64,000 nt of DNA from Isoetes taiwanensis (GCA_021234155.1 JAJEKV010000385.1:1-64000); one strand, 5' to 3'; counted from the stretch's first letter, positions 36,657-48,799 are shown. Notes: generated from the letters alone by a model not told the origin. Translations and numbers: made by a program.

Positions 36657-38269
36657 TCAGGTTAACAAAGAGACTTTTTTGATAAAGTACTCTGCCTCCT
36701 CTGCCCTACCTGCTTCTCCAAGGAGATCTGCCATATGTTCATAATGTTCAATAGTTGGTTTGATTCCATAGTCTCTCTTCATTGATTCAAAAAGATTTCC
36801 TCCCTCATCCACCAATTGCAGTTGGCTACAAGAAGAGAACTTTTACAAATGCTGCACTGTCAGGCTTAACATTTTCTTTCAACATCTGCTGGAAGAACGA
36901 AAGAACTTGTGCATGTTTTCCTTGCTCGTACAATACCATAATTACAGTGTTCCACAAGGTCACATCCTTTTGACGCATTTGTTTAAAACTTTGAGAGCGT
37001 TCTTAACAGAACCACATCTAATGTACATGATGAAAAGAGCCTCCTGCACCTTTGCATCTAATTGAAACCCCTGATCTACAATGCGGGCATGTATCATCCT
37101 ACCAGCTTTCTGGGATCCCAAAGCAGCACATGCACCCAGAATATTGACAAATGTTATTTTGTTTGGTTTAACACCTTCAATCTGCATTTTCTAAAGAGCT
37201 CAAAAGACCTTCTCACTTCAGAATGTGAGTTGAGCATTGCAATCATCGCATTCCGCGATATGTCATTATGTTTGGCATTTTATCAAACAGTTTCTCCACA
37301 TCAGTCAGGCTATTACATCTTTCATACATTTGAATAATGGCATCTGTCACATTTGTATCAGTGCCAAGACCAATGTCTATGCTATAAGCGTGAACCATCC
37401 TCCCCTCTGCTAGTGTCCTACAACCATCAATAATACTCCGAAGGGCACTCGTACTTCTACATTCCTGTGTTGAGGATAGTTCCATAGCCAGCCTTAAAGC
37501 GCTATTTACATATCCATTATTGGCATATGCTTTAATAACTTTATTCCATGATAAATTGTCCCTATTCTGCATCTGATCAAACATGGTTGTTGCCTCCTGT
37601 ATGCCACCAAATTTGACATACAGGTTCAAAAGTGAAGCTCCTATGTCGTCAGCTCCATATCCACCACGGATAAGAAAGGAATGGATGAGCCTACCACTTG
37701 CGAATAAGTTTGAACTGCAAAACACATCAAACAAGCACATAAAACAGCTCCCATCCACTTCCTTTCCATCTAATAGCATTTTCTGTAACAAATAAAAAGC
37801 TTGTTTTGGATGACCACTTTGTGCATATGCTGCCACCATGGAGTTCAAGATATTCCATCCTTAGTTGGCATTCTGTCAAAGACTTGTCTGGCATTGCTTG
37901 ATCTGTTACATTTCCCGTACATTCTAATAAGCTGGTTTTGTAAAGGCAAATGCTCACAAACTCCATTTTTATCGCATAACAGTGGACAAGCTTCACTTCC
38001 CACATGGCGTAGCACCTTGCCAAGAGGGAAGTATAAGCCATCGGATCAATTTGGGTACTGGAACTCGCCAGATCGTCCAGTTCATTCTGCAAGGAAGCTG
38101 CAAACTTCCATCTGCAATGGTGGTATCTTCTCCCTCTCTCAGGGCAAGACAAGTGCTTAGGTTCCTAAAGTGTGAGAATAAAAAGGTATTTGTGAGGATC
38201 AAATCTTCTGAACTCACCGGAACAAGAATGGCGAAGAAATATCGTCCTCAGCCTGCCGCACCTTCCCAT
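36657..38269 (-). pseudogene. Pentatricopeptide repeat (PPR) protein of the PLS class, several frame breaks
   Basis: PPR proteins bind organellar RNA one base per repeat and direct editing, splicing or stability. From an ATG at 38269-38267 (arginine-rich start, possible organelle targeting) the minus strand gives YTSLLARC...VHCYAIK, then NSMVAAYAQSGHPKQAFYLL (about 37845-37780), GRLIHSFLIRGGYGADDIGA, LLNLYVKFGGIQEATTMFDQM, WNKVIKAYANNGYVNSALRL, GRMVHAYSIDIGLGTDTNV, IIQMYERCNSLTDVEKLFDK (to 37280), then IEGVKPNKITFVNILGACAA, VTLWNTVIMVLYEQGKHAQV and YGIKPTIEHYEHMADLLGEA. These are tandem 31-36 residue repeats of P, L and S type. The frame changes at about 38100, 37968, 37845, 37272, 36987 and 36831, mostly at single missing bases, and ends at a TGA at 36657, before any E or DYW domain. 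A candidate intron (GTGAGT to TTTAG, 38213-38163) could join the first exon. Either a young pseudogene or a real gene with sequence errors. Confidence 0.85.
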
Positions 38270-40002
38270 GTCTAAACTACGGTTTGCGCTGCCCATAACG
38301 TATGTAGATCACCGATGTTGAACTAGGCGAAACTCCAAAATAACCCTACAAGAAATTTCTTTAGCTCTAACCCTATGATGTTGGCCTGCGTCTAAGTTCA
38401 GGCCTTGTTTTATTAATGGGTTTATGATAGTTCGCCTTGCTGAAAAGGCATTCTTGAACGGATTGAGGGTGCATCCCATTAGGGCGGCCCCGGGTTTTCC
38501 TCTTCTTCCACATCAGCCGAATCGAGAGACCCATTCCTATTGCGACTGATTTCGCCATGCAGGAAGAAGTCAAAAGAATCCTCAATAGAGATCTGCAGAA
38601 GGCAAAATTCTTGCAAGAGGACAAGTGTTCTCGCTAGGCGACCAAGCGAGAGTTTCAATTTAAGTCTTTCGGGTGGGTTTGGAACTTCCTAAATCAAATC
38701 GAGTTTTACGTGCCATGTAGGCTAAAACCACGAAACCACGAAGAGGAATGCGTTGGTTTTGTCCTTATTGCCCGCAAGCAAGGGGAAGAGGCCTATTTTT
38801 GGTCTAATGGGGATGCACCACATATGAGGCGCTTGTCATTGCCATAAGATAGGCTACCAGCGTGGGAAAATCAAATTATATAGAGTTTTTCTTCTTCATG
38901 CATCCACTATTAATGTTTAACAAATCACAATGCAATGCACAGTTCGGTTGGATTTCCACTAACTGCAACTTTCAAGATGATGAGGCATCATAGCTTCGAG
39001 GGTAGTAACATGATTGCCCGGTGGTTTCTACTCTAAAGCCTTCCATTAACTTGTAACCACGAAACAATAATCACTATTTTTAGCTATTTTTAGATATTGT
39101 TCTCCCTATTACCACTAAAATATTGCTTCTACCGTTGACAATTCAATGGCAACACAAAAATAGTGCTAGCTATACAACTACTGCAACTAATGGAAAGAGG
39201 GATGAACGACAGAATGTGACATGGGGATTTCTATTGGCTTCTATTTTGAATGAATACTGCCACTGCCGTTAGTGAAAATCCGGTCTTAGTAATATTTTGC
39301 AAGCTACACTTTTAACATCTCTTTATTCTGAGAACAATGAGGTGCCGGTGGTTCGAATCTTGCTCAAAATTTAGATGTCATGTCCAAATAGTCATCCCGC
39401 ATATGATGCCACGTCCGAATTAGATATATAGACAAGGTGGAAGAAAGGACGAAAAGAAGGTTGAAGTTTGCATTGCTCATACAACAACCTAGTACTTTGA
39501 AGCTTCCTCATACAAAGAATCCGATATCCCTAGCAAGTTTGAACCTAGTTGGCAAATGCAAGGAAGCTATTTTACTAAGGACATTTGCCTCCACTGAATA
39601 GTTTACCATATTGATGGAAAAGAAGATGGTTGTTATTGGTATGAATCGAGGTGCCGTATAAAGAATATCGGAGCTTTTTCTCTTGTACTTTCTACCATAA
39701 TATTTCTTAAACCACTATAGAGGCGATGTTCTTTGTGGTTTGTAATTTGATCTCTTGAAAATAGAAAAAAATTTCCTTTGCTAGGTTGACTATCTTTATA
39801 GTTTGCCTAACCATAAAAAGGAATATGGTTTTATGATTGCATTCATATGAAAAAATCCAAAATTCCCAAAAATCCAAAATCAGGAAACCTTATGATGCAT
39901 TCATGAAAAAAATCAAGCATTGATGTAGCATTTACTTTAGCCCTAATTTAAGCCATAGGCATTCTATAAAACACTCTCAAGACCCTGTTTTTTCCTATTG
40001 AC
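38270..40002. other. Spacer upstream of the PPR gene
   Basis: 38373-38624 is open on the minus strand (84 codons, basic) but unrecognised. Near 39345-39360 the words GGTGGTTCGAATCTTG resemble a tRNA-type B box, as in SINEs, but no A box or tail was found. The rest shows nothing. Confidence 0.35.
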
Positions 40003-40780
40003 TTTTTTTTTTTTTTTTTTGAAGAATGACAAACTTTATTGAAACTCAAGCCAAAAAGCCGGATACAAATCACGAGGCGGGAATAAAATCTCGGAGGATA
40101 ATCATGATCCAGAGATAGAACCAACCTATGCATAAGACAACACACTCAAATAGGACTCAAATATCAAATGTAAACTTGGCGGGAGCAAGCGAAGAACAAT
40201 GGTAGGCCTTGGCGATTCTAGCTTGTCGTCCTAGAGGACACTGCGGGAGGAATATCAAACCACGAAAGATACACAATCTTATGCGTTTCGGATAGACCAC
40301 AACAACCATCACGATGCTAAATGAAATGCTTGGCTCGCAGCTTATTCCAAGTATCGGATACTTTGGCGACTTTATTAATGTCACATGAAAAGAAAGTAGC
40401 CAAGACCAAGCGGTAGGCGGAGATGATCACAAAAAAACAATGCTCAATGGTCGTCCCTTTTAGCACCGCGGTGGGCGAGTGTTGACTTTCGAGGATCAAA
40501 TCGTGGACAAGCACATTTCGAGGAGGGCATCGTGAAGAATCGCCACCAAACCCGACCACTTTAGGATGGAGTAGTTTATCCCAAGCCCAAAGTCCACATC
40601 GTCTCCAACTAGCGGGAGGCTGAAGGGACCACTTAGTGGATGGCAAAAGGATATCACCATTGACAAGCGGCCTATACGGAGTTCCACAAGCCTATGCTCG
40701 TGAACACTCACGGTGGGAAACCCACATGCACCCTTCAATAGCCTCTGGGCAACCAATGGCGGTACTAGCAACCTTTAAGC
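40003..40780 (-). mobile_element. 5'-truncated LINE, 3' end with poly(A)
   Basis: T18 at 40003-40020 is the minus-strand poly(A) tail, preceded (minus strand) by AAAGTTTGTCATTCTTC. Upstream, 40317-40771 carries overlapping minus-strand frames with RLLKGACGFPTVSVHEH, LILESQHSPTAVLKGTTIEH and HCFF, which resemble the zinc-binding C-terminal region of plant LINE ORF2. No catalytic region remains. Confidence 0.65.
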
Positions 40781-41672
40781 CAAATAGGTTTGTCCCATAG
40801 CTTTCCTCCTTGGACCAAGTAAGCAAAAGCATGATGCCCTTGCTTCCTTGACTCGGCCCATTCTTTCTTTTTGGTTTTCCAAGTTAGTTACTAAAATTTA
40901 TGTACTGCATTTCCTTCTCGCGAGGATACTAAAGCGAATAACTCTTGAGACTCCTTTTTCAACTACGAAACTTGGGAGGCTCAACATAAGTTGGAATGTG
41001 TGTGTTGACATTGATGCCTTGTCGCGTATGATTTTTCGGTAGCAATTATACCTACAAAGAAATTTATCGCTGGCCGACCTTGCGGCCGCCCATGGTTATT
41101 CTCTTCCCAACCCTTTGTGTATGCGAAGGGGGATTCAAAGGTGTTTCAACACTTGTGACATTGCAAAAACCATTCTCGAAGAAATTATGTGCAAAAATGA
41201 TAAAATATTGAAACTAGCACATTGGCCCATTACTTTTAGTACATCTATGTTTACAAATGCCTAGCACATTTATGCTATGCATTGCACACATAATGTGGTA
41301 AGACAATATTGTTGTTCTCACAATCAATGTTTAAATAACATTTTAATGTTAATGTTTATCAACACATATATAAATCAGTTTCTAATTATTCTTTTTCCTT
41401 TTTTTTTTTTTTTTTGTTCGCGAAATCTAAATCTTGGAACGGAACATGCGATATGCATCACATCGTGCGCCATTCATGCGTTTTTTGCTCACGAAAAGTC
41501 ACCGGAACTTCCAGGAAGCAAGGGCTCCGGGCGTATCTTTCGGATGGCGATAGTGCGGAAAATTTCCTCTGGCTGATGCCTTGAACGGAAATTTCACGAG
41601 ACGATAGCGTTGTGAAGCTCCTTTGCTCTACCATAGCTGTGCGACTCATATCTGATCCCTCTCATCCTAAAA
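40781..41672. other. Spacer with a T17 tract at 41399-41415
   Basis: The T run could be a minus-strand poly(A) tail of an old retroposon whose body would lie at higher coordinates, but no domain is readable there (open frames 41277-41649 are unrecognised). Confidence 0.4.
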
Positions 41673-41766
41673 CCATAGCCGATGGGCCATAGCCGATGGC
41701 CCATATACAGACTCTTCAAGCCCATTTACAGGCTCTGTAGAATCGGCAAATGTAGAATCGGCAAAT
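41673..41766. repeat. Two short tandem duplications, 14 bp and 15 bp
   Basis: CCATAGCCGATGG(G/C) occurs at 41673-41686 and 41687-41700. GTAGAATCGGCAAAT occurs at 41737-41751 and 41752-41766. Confidence 0.9.
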
Positions 41767-41842
41767 AGCTTCCAGCTCTTTGCAACAATAGATTTGTTCA
41801 AAATCCAAATCTCTGAACCCAGAACACTAAATCTGTGAAATG

Positions 41843-42450
41843 ATTAGATCATGGCTTCAACTCAATTCCATCCCCGAAATCCCGAGCACTGTAATTTATT
41901 CCCTGAATACTTAGATCATGGCTTCAACTCAATTTCATCCCCAAAATTCTTGAAGGGGCAAAATCGCAGACGGCAGGGGCATATATTAGTGCCAGGCGGT
42001 CCAATCCTTGCCAGAATAGGTCGCTTCACAATATTATAGCTCAGCCCCTTGCCTGAGCAGAATACAAGCCGGTAAGACCTTTGGCCATCGAATTTGTCAA
42101 AGAATTCAAAGATCTACAAGAGAAGCCTCTGCTCTGGGAATCAATCAACCCTTTGTTCTGGAATCTGCGGACCAGAAAGGCCCGGCGTGCTAAATGCATC
42201 TAGCTGTGATCATGTAGGAACATGGGAGAGGATGCCTTGGGCGGCAAAAAAGGAGCGCTTCAAACCTAAAATATCCGGCCCTGTTCATAAAAAGCAGAGC
42301 AAATCGTTTGTAGTTTCCTAGATGGAAAACCAAGCAGGGCCTGGACAGTGCTGAGGAGAAAATTCGCGAACAGAGCAATCCCAAGTAGTGTAATTTATTC
42401 CTTGAAATCCTTAGTGCATGGCTTTAACTCGATCTCCCTGAAATATTTGA
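41843..42450. repeat. Diverged repeat units containing TAGATCATGGCTTCAACTCA
   Basis: A unit with TTAGATCATGGCTTCAACTC occurs at about 41843 and 41909 (spacing about 66 bp). A third, more diverged unit follows a TGTAATTTATTCC(C/T)TGAA phrase at about 42390-42450. The TGTAATTTATTCC phrase also lies between the first two. No coding capacity seen. Confidence 0.65.
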
Positions 42451-43677
42451 GGAAGCAAAATCGAGCTTTCTGGTATAGGATCAAAGAGGCAAAAACTCCA
42501 AAGGGAGAAAAAAGTTGCATTGATCCGGCATTGCCTCTGCTTGAATGTTTACGGGCATGTCTAGAATAGAATGTATTTCACACAGATTCTGTGACCAAAG
42601 ACTCTGTATAACTCCTTACACCTGCATAAGTTAATAGGGCCGATCATTTACAAACTCGTTTGAATCTATTGTTAGGCTTCAGAGCTTTTTGGCGTCATGG
42701 TGTTTTGCCACAAAATATATGCCAAGCCACGTCTACAAATTAGATTGGATTGATCATCAGCCATTGTTGGGATTCAATCGAGATATCATGTTAGGAAACC
42801 GAGCACAATTTATCAAATTGAAATGAATCGAGTCAAATGCAAATAGCTCGGGCAAAAATGTCTCAGATTCAGATGATCAGAAGCGAGATTTCGCAAATTG
42901 AAACTTTCATAAGCAAGATTTCTGAAATTCAATCCAGGGCAAACTTTCTGCAATATTTCGGGAACAGATAATTGACACATATTTCGTCAAAGCTTTAAGA
43001 AGATTTATTTTTCTGAGGTATCATTTCACCTGCAACATCCATTTCACATGTATAGGAATTTATACGAAGCAATGTGTATTGTGACATTTCAAGATTAACT
43101 AGAACTTATTTCACATCCTTTGTTTCATCGTCATATGGAGGGACATAAGTTTGCATTAAACAACTTCTTATGCATTTTTTTGGTAGAGTATCAACACTAT
43201 TTTACCAAGTTTATGCACTTACAAAACAGTCATCACCTATAATACATTTTTTATTGATATCAAATTGTTCACTAAGTGCTTACACATTACAATTTGTTTG
43301 CAAAACCTACATTACAACACCGTTTAAAAATACAGTAGACCTACGATGAATTGTAGCCATGTTTGACACATTGAAGGGTTCAAGTAGCTTTAATGGTTAA
43401 TGTGTATATCAAGAGCAGATATTCTATTTGGAAAGCATAGTTATATGTGTGGTAATTTGATTTGAATCTGGAAGAATGCACGACTGTACCATGAAAGGAC
43501 CTAATTTCTCTTTTGAAAAAGGTTTCTCTTTGAAGAGGGTTTTGAAGAGCATGGAAGTCAGTTAGAGAGTATAAACTATTAGTCGAATTGGAGATGGTTA
43601 GAACCAGGGTGTCTGATGTTGCACAGGTGTCCTCTACATAGGGCGTCCTTTGCATCCAGTCGAACAAAAGAAATGTT
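42451..43677. other. AT-rich spacer, nothing recognised
   Basis: The minus-strand open frame 43380-43667 (95 codons) has no family features. No repeats beyond simple AT-rich sequence. Confidence 0.4.
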
Positions 43678-43699
43678 CGCGGCGGCCTTGGCCGCCGCG
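43678..43699. repeat. Perfect GC-rich palindrome
   Basis: CGCGGCGGCC TT GGCCGCCGCG: two perfect 10-base arms around a 2-base centre, inside AT-rich DNA. A half copy (GCGGCGGCCTTGGCC, also preceded by AAATGTT) occurs at 48152-48166, so it belongs to a dispersed repeat. Confidence 0.9.
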
Positions 43700-45371
43700 A
43701 TAAATTTTGTAATATTAATTAATAATCTTGAGGGAGTGGTGTTTGCTTTTTTGTAGAGTAAATGGTTAGGTCTAATTCCATGAATTGTGTCATTTATTTA
43801 TTGTGCTCATATTATTAGAAACAGGAGGTACAATATATCCACAAGAGATGCTACAACCATCTGGTGCCAACCACACTCGGATCAATTTTCAGATCTGCCC
43901 GGTTGGCCACCCGCCATACTCGTGCAACACACCCAACTTTCTATGATAGGACCATCGGATTAAAAAAAAAAAAAAGCAATCCCTAACCCATTTTTTTCGG
44001 CCCACCAATGTTAAAAAAAAAATAGAAACTACAAAATGAAGCATTGAATTCCCATACCCCATTAAAGAGACATCAAGAATGATGTGGCAATTTAAACACC
44101 AAACTATAGCATTCTTTAAATTACAACCTTATCATTGTACATTTCCAGATGTACTTCATCTAGCAATGTCAAGTCCATTTTTTCACACAACTAGAAGTGC
44201 CAAGCAGGCCTCGAATTTAGTTTTTGCACTTACCAGCAAAAATTCCGCCCTTCATCTATACTAATCGGATTTTTGAGAAAAACATCCCTAATTTGCCGGA
44301 TTTTACACTAATTTTATAAAATTTCGACCGGAAATTTGCCTGCATCTACTTTATCAAATCGGACATTTCTAACTTTAATCGGAAATTCTGGGGAGGAACC
44401 CCCCTAATTTCGACCCTTGGTGCCAAGTTCAACACATGATCTTGATGATTGCATAAGTGAAGATGTAGTTCATGACGAGTGAAGATGTAGTTCATGACGG
44501 GTATGAAATACATGTTTCATACATGTTTGTGAGGTAACTCCAAAAAGAAAGCTGAGCATCCATTGGAAAGCCTAACAAATTATCTGCATCTTACAACTAC
44601 AAATCAGAACATGACAGAATTGTCTAAAGACCATGCTGAACTATACAACCATTGTGCATGCACGTTTTGCAAACATTTCTTAAGAAGTCTACCTTACTTA
44701 AGAGTATAATTATGCACCTGCATAAATGAAGCAGATTCCACCAACAAATGTATGTAGGACGCATGTCAATATAAAGAGAAATATATACATGCATGATGAC
44801 ACTTCTCATCAGGAAATGCCATTACATTTGCAAGACAGAGGTATAAGGCCAGCCAATGATAGGCAGCCATTGCTAGAAGCTAACACCATAACCAAGCGTA
44901 ATAAGGTATAATTGGTCTACTCTAACTTTAATACAAATACAACCAGTTGTAAAAAACACACATTTTCCTACAATGGACATGGTTATCCAAGTTCAGTAAG
45001 TGTTTAGCATTGCTAGTAATACGTGCAAGCAGATAACTCGCACAACTTAAAAATAGCATTGCTGCAAAAACTACATTCCATCGCTGGATAGTCAAACAGG
45101 GTTTACCAAAAAAGAGAATAAAACTAATAGAGACACCTAGAAAAATGTTGACAGTGAAGAATGCATTTTTAAAATGCCAGGATCAGACCATGTTTTCCAC
45201 TACTGTGCCTTCTGTAAACCGATCAATAAGACAAAAGAGGATATTGGCAAGATTCAGCCATAGAAAGTAAATCTTCATGCTTATTTGCAAGTTATTTCAG
45301 ATCATAGGTAACATTACCAAATTTACCTCATTTGCCACAGTAAATATGATTAAATATAATGTAACAAAAGC
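43700..45371. other. AT-rich spacer with a 22-bp tandem duplication
   Basis: GTGAAGATGTAGTTCATGAC(GA/GG) occurs at 44457-44478 and 44479-44500. Poly(A) tracts lie near 43961-43974 and 44012-44021. Open frames at 44079-44264 and 44624-44911 are unrecognised. Confidence 0.5.
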
Positions 45372-45900
45372 TTACCAAGTTTGAGGCTCATATACACCAA
45401 GTTCTGACCATATACACGCATCCACAATTCTCAAAAAATACCTTAAGAGATCTTTGCAGATCCCTGCTGCAACGTTTGAGAAAAGGACACAACGACAGCT
45501 TTCGGCAACCTCTTCATGTCTTCCTAGCTTATACAGCAAATAACAAATACTTAGACCATTTTCAAGATGTTCTTCTAAAACACTATCTTTTTTTGCCATT
45601 AAAGCTCACAATCTTGCAAATATGTCACAATCTAGAAATTCAAAGCAAGTTTACTCAACACAGCCCTGAATCGGAGTTTCTGGTAAATCATATTATGCTT
45701 TAGCACAGATCATGTCGCAGCATGGAACCATTCTTGGAGCAGACATTATCCGAAATTTAAGAATACTCTTGACTTTCTATCTAAAGCCAAATATTGTAAG
45801 CAACTCATTCATTACCTTGAAGGATTTTTCCCCATCTTGCATGCGCTCTATCAATGTCATCCAAATCCTAGCATTACCTGAGGAAAGCGAATAACTGCAT
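45372..45900 (-). other. Possible exons of an unrecognised minus-strand gene
   Basis: 45372-45599 encodes LEEHLENGLSICYLLYKLGR followed by HEEVAESCRCVLFS, helical and TPR-like in feel. About 45820-45880 encodes [20 protein letters not shown] followed by a GTAATG donor-like site. Both look more protein-like than chance frames and share the strand of the histone H4 relic just beyond. No family can be named. Confidence 0.3.
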
Positions 45901-45925
45901 CACTAATATTGAAAACAGAATAAAT

Positions 45926-46085
45926 AGCTTTGAAAGAATAGAGAACATCAATGGCAGTGACGATTTTACGCTGCTCTGTATATCTGACAGCATCACGAAT
46001 CACATTTTCAAGAAAATCTTCATAGATAAAGCAGCTGGTACGCTTAACACTGCCTCTTCAGGCAAAGCGACAAATTGCAGTGCTC
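45926..46085 (-). pseudogene. Histone H4 relic
   Basis: The minus strand reads AICRFA, then a stop, then RGSVKRTS and [20 protein letters not shown] followed by [14 protein letters not shown]. This is the core and C-terminal part of histone H4, which normally reads [20 protein letters not shown] and later [14 protein letters not shown]. The stop replaces an arginine in ARRGG, consistent with CGA to TGA. About seven residues (TRGVLKV region) are cleanly missing between IYEE and FLENV, and the tail after SFK is replaced. The N-terminal tail is not clearly readable. H4 genes are normally 103 codons; this copy is dead. Confidence 0.75.
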
Positions 46086-47934
46086 GCTTTTCCAAACCCA
46101 CTGCCGTTGTCGGCAAAAATACAAAGGAAAACCATTGCCCTGCTTCAGAAGGGATCGTCTGCTCCGGCAGACAGGGCAAGCAAAAAAAATTTTGGAAGGA
46201 AACTTCTGGCAGCGGGGAGTTTCTGGGAGAAACTTGCCCTGGCGGCGGGCATTTGAAAGCTTAGGAGCTGGAACCTGTCGCCAAAGCCAGACCGAGCCTG
46301 TCGCCATCGCCATAGCCAGCCGAAGCTAAATCCATTTTTTCGATTTCATTTTCTCTGGCCTTTTTTTTCTCTCCCTATTTTTTCCTTCCGGAAAAACAAT
46401 CTTTCCCTTGATGTTTATCTACACATATATAATTCTTTCTCCAAATATTCGATTCTCTTATGCTCTATTATTTTGGCGACACGTATCATTCTTTTTCCTG
46501 GGTACAGATTTCCGATGTAGTTTTTCCGGGCATTTTTGAAGCTGTGGGACGGAGTACGCTGCTGCCATAGCCGGTTCTGATCTGTTTGGAGCATTGCCGA
46601 TCAAGCCCAAAGTTCTTTAGGCTCAAGCCGGATGCTACTGCCGTTGTTGTGAAAGAGATGGTATTTTAGTGACCATATACTCTGCCCAAAACAGGGGAAA
46701 TAGGCGGTTAGCGAGGCGGATGATTCTATGCTTCGCCAATCCTGTTGGGTTTTTCTACTTAGATTCTTGCTTTCGAACACCTTCCGATTCTTTCGGAGAC
46801 TTTTTTTTCTCAAATCGTCTCCCTTTTTTTTATCACAGCTCGGGATTCTTCTTCCTGCGTGATCTCTCGATCTTTCATGATCGCGATTATTTCCATGGAT
46901 TTGTCTCACAAGAGCATCCGACCCAATCAACCCTGTCCAGGCCCAATTAATAGCGGTGCCACCAAATCCGGCCAATAGATAGCAATTGCCTACTTCACAA
47001 GAGCGATCCGGGACACGGACCTCGGGGAATAGTTTATTTCTTCAATTTTTTTGTTCCCTTGGCATTACCTTGTTCAAACCTTTTTAGCAAAAGAATCCAG
47101 GACGGATTACAATTATCTCAAGGTAAAAAATTAGTCTTCAAATCTTGTTTCTCAATGCCACGGCGAGGAATTGAATATATTCATGTTAATAATTAAACAA
47201 TGGAGAGCACGCTACTCGGGTATGAGGATCAATCAAAGGTTCGCCAAATTCTTATCTACGGGGCGCCTGCTGCGGCTATGGATATGGAGCAATAGGCGCA
47301 CCTATCGCGACCTTCCGACCACGGACCATTGCGGACTTAAACGCCTTTTCTCTTCATTTTGCAAGCCGGCGCGGATTCTCGGGCCGGCAATCATCAATGG
47401 CCATTTTGTTAGGATGATTGATGATTGGCGATTTCATCTCTCTCCGATTCCACAGAAAGCCGTCGCCTCTCCTCATGTGCGGGGGATAGAAAGCCACGCT
47501 TTCCAAAATTTCCCCAATTAGTTTTCGCATACGGCAAAAAGCACCCTCAAGGCCACAAACATACGAAATTAAATACATACATGCACAAGAATCTTATGCT
47601 AAAACCATTGGATAAATACCCTCAATGCATTCAAAATAAATTGGCAAACCTTTTGTTGGAAATAATTATTTATAAAATTGATTCTTCTGTTGTCCTTTAT
47701 CCATAGGGTTGGTAGGTCATGCTTATAATCATTGCATTGTGGTGTTATAACGTGTCCAAAATTCACATTAAAAGACATTTGGCATGTATGTTTTCTTTGT
47801 TCAATATGGGATCATAGCTTATCTACACATGAATCAGTGCCACAAGAGCACTCGAATAGAAGCTTTGTTCAAATGGATGCCAAGGGAGCATTCAAAAGAA
47901 GAGACAAGCTCTCTTCAAAAAGGTGCAAAGTGAT
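46086..47934. other. Spacer with unrecognised open frames
   Basis: Open frames at 46044-46329, 46601-46975 (minus, 124 codons, basic) and 47171-47578 show no domain that I recognise. T-rich tracts surround 46340-46520. Confidence 0.35.
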
Positions 47935-48016
47935 TAAGAAGAAGGAATCGAAATGATGCAATATTTAGACATAATTAAGAAGAAGGAATCAAAATGATGC
48001 AATATTTAGACATCAC
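47935..48016. repeat. 41-bp tandem duplication
   Basis: The unit TAAGAAGAAGGAATC(G/A)AAATGATGCAATATTTAGACAT(A/C)A(T/C) occurs at 47935-47975 and 47976-48016 with three differences. Confidence 0.9.
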
Positions 48017-48799
48017 AATCATTAAATTGAATTCGGACAGCGATTCATGATTCAATGAGTTGAGAGTGCTCATGTTATATGCATGAGACATTTACCGCTA
48101 ACAAAATAATCTTTACTCAATGATCTTCATCACAAAGTTAAAGAGAAATGTTAGCGGCGGCCTTGGCCATAAATAATTTCTTGTATATATTAAGATTAAG
48201 ATAATTTAGCAAATCTATAGTTTTCACAAGTCCACCGTGATTTTTATCTTGGAAGCTGAAAAGTACATGAAAGGTTTTTCATAAATCAAAAACACCTTGT
48301 TTCCATGTTTAAGCATGCTTCGTGTTTTTCGTTTTTCGGATCAAAGGGCAAATAGCCCATCATACTAGGCACATTCTAAAAAGTAAACGTTTCACAAATA
48401 TATTTTTTGAACTCAGGACACCTAATATCAAATGCCATACGATAAAATAAAGAGTACTCCTTACATCTAATATCAAAGTAGCGGTCATGAAGCATAGAGA
48501 TGTTACTCACTTTGGTCATTGTAGCCCCTAGTCTACTCTTTATATATTCAAGTCTAAGTCATTAGGAGTATAATAACTGGTAAAAGTGGGAGACAATGTG
48601 ACACACATATATAGAGGGATCACTTTATATGGAATGTATGCTAATGAGAGAGATCTCAATCTTTGATATTTCAACAACACAAAGAGATTTTCAACGCTGG
48701 ACATAACAAATTTGAGGGCTTCAAATCTTCATTTGTGTTTAGACTATGGTGTTACAATCTTGTACATCAATTGATTGAGAAATTGCGCGGAAACTCATA
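48017..48799. other. AT-rich spacer with a second copy of the GC palindrome half
   Basis: GCGGCGGCCTTGGCC at 48152-48166 echoes the palindrome at 43678. Otherwise nothing recognised. Confidence 0.4.

Noticed and set aside
37062-38275. Plus-strand open frames over the PPR gene (37583-37795, 37801-38160, 37982-38275)
   Set aside because: They are shadows of the minus-strand PPR coding sequence, which has clear repeat motifs.
39340-39365. tRNA gene or SINE from the GGTTCGAATC word
   Set aside because: Only a B-box-like word is present. I found no A box at the right distance, no cloverleaf pairing and no tail. A similar word at 34649 is equally isolated.
43678-43740. GC palindrome as a Helitron 3' end
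   Set aside because: A Helitron end needs a CTRR terminus about 10 bases after the hairpin; here the hairpin is followed by ATAAATTTTGTAATATTAATT with no such end.
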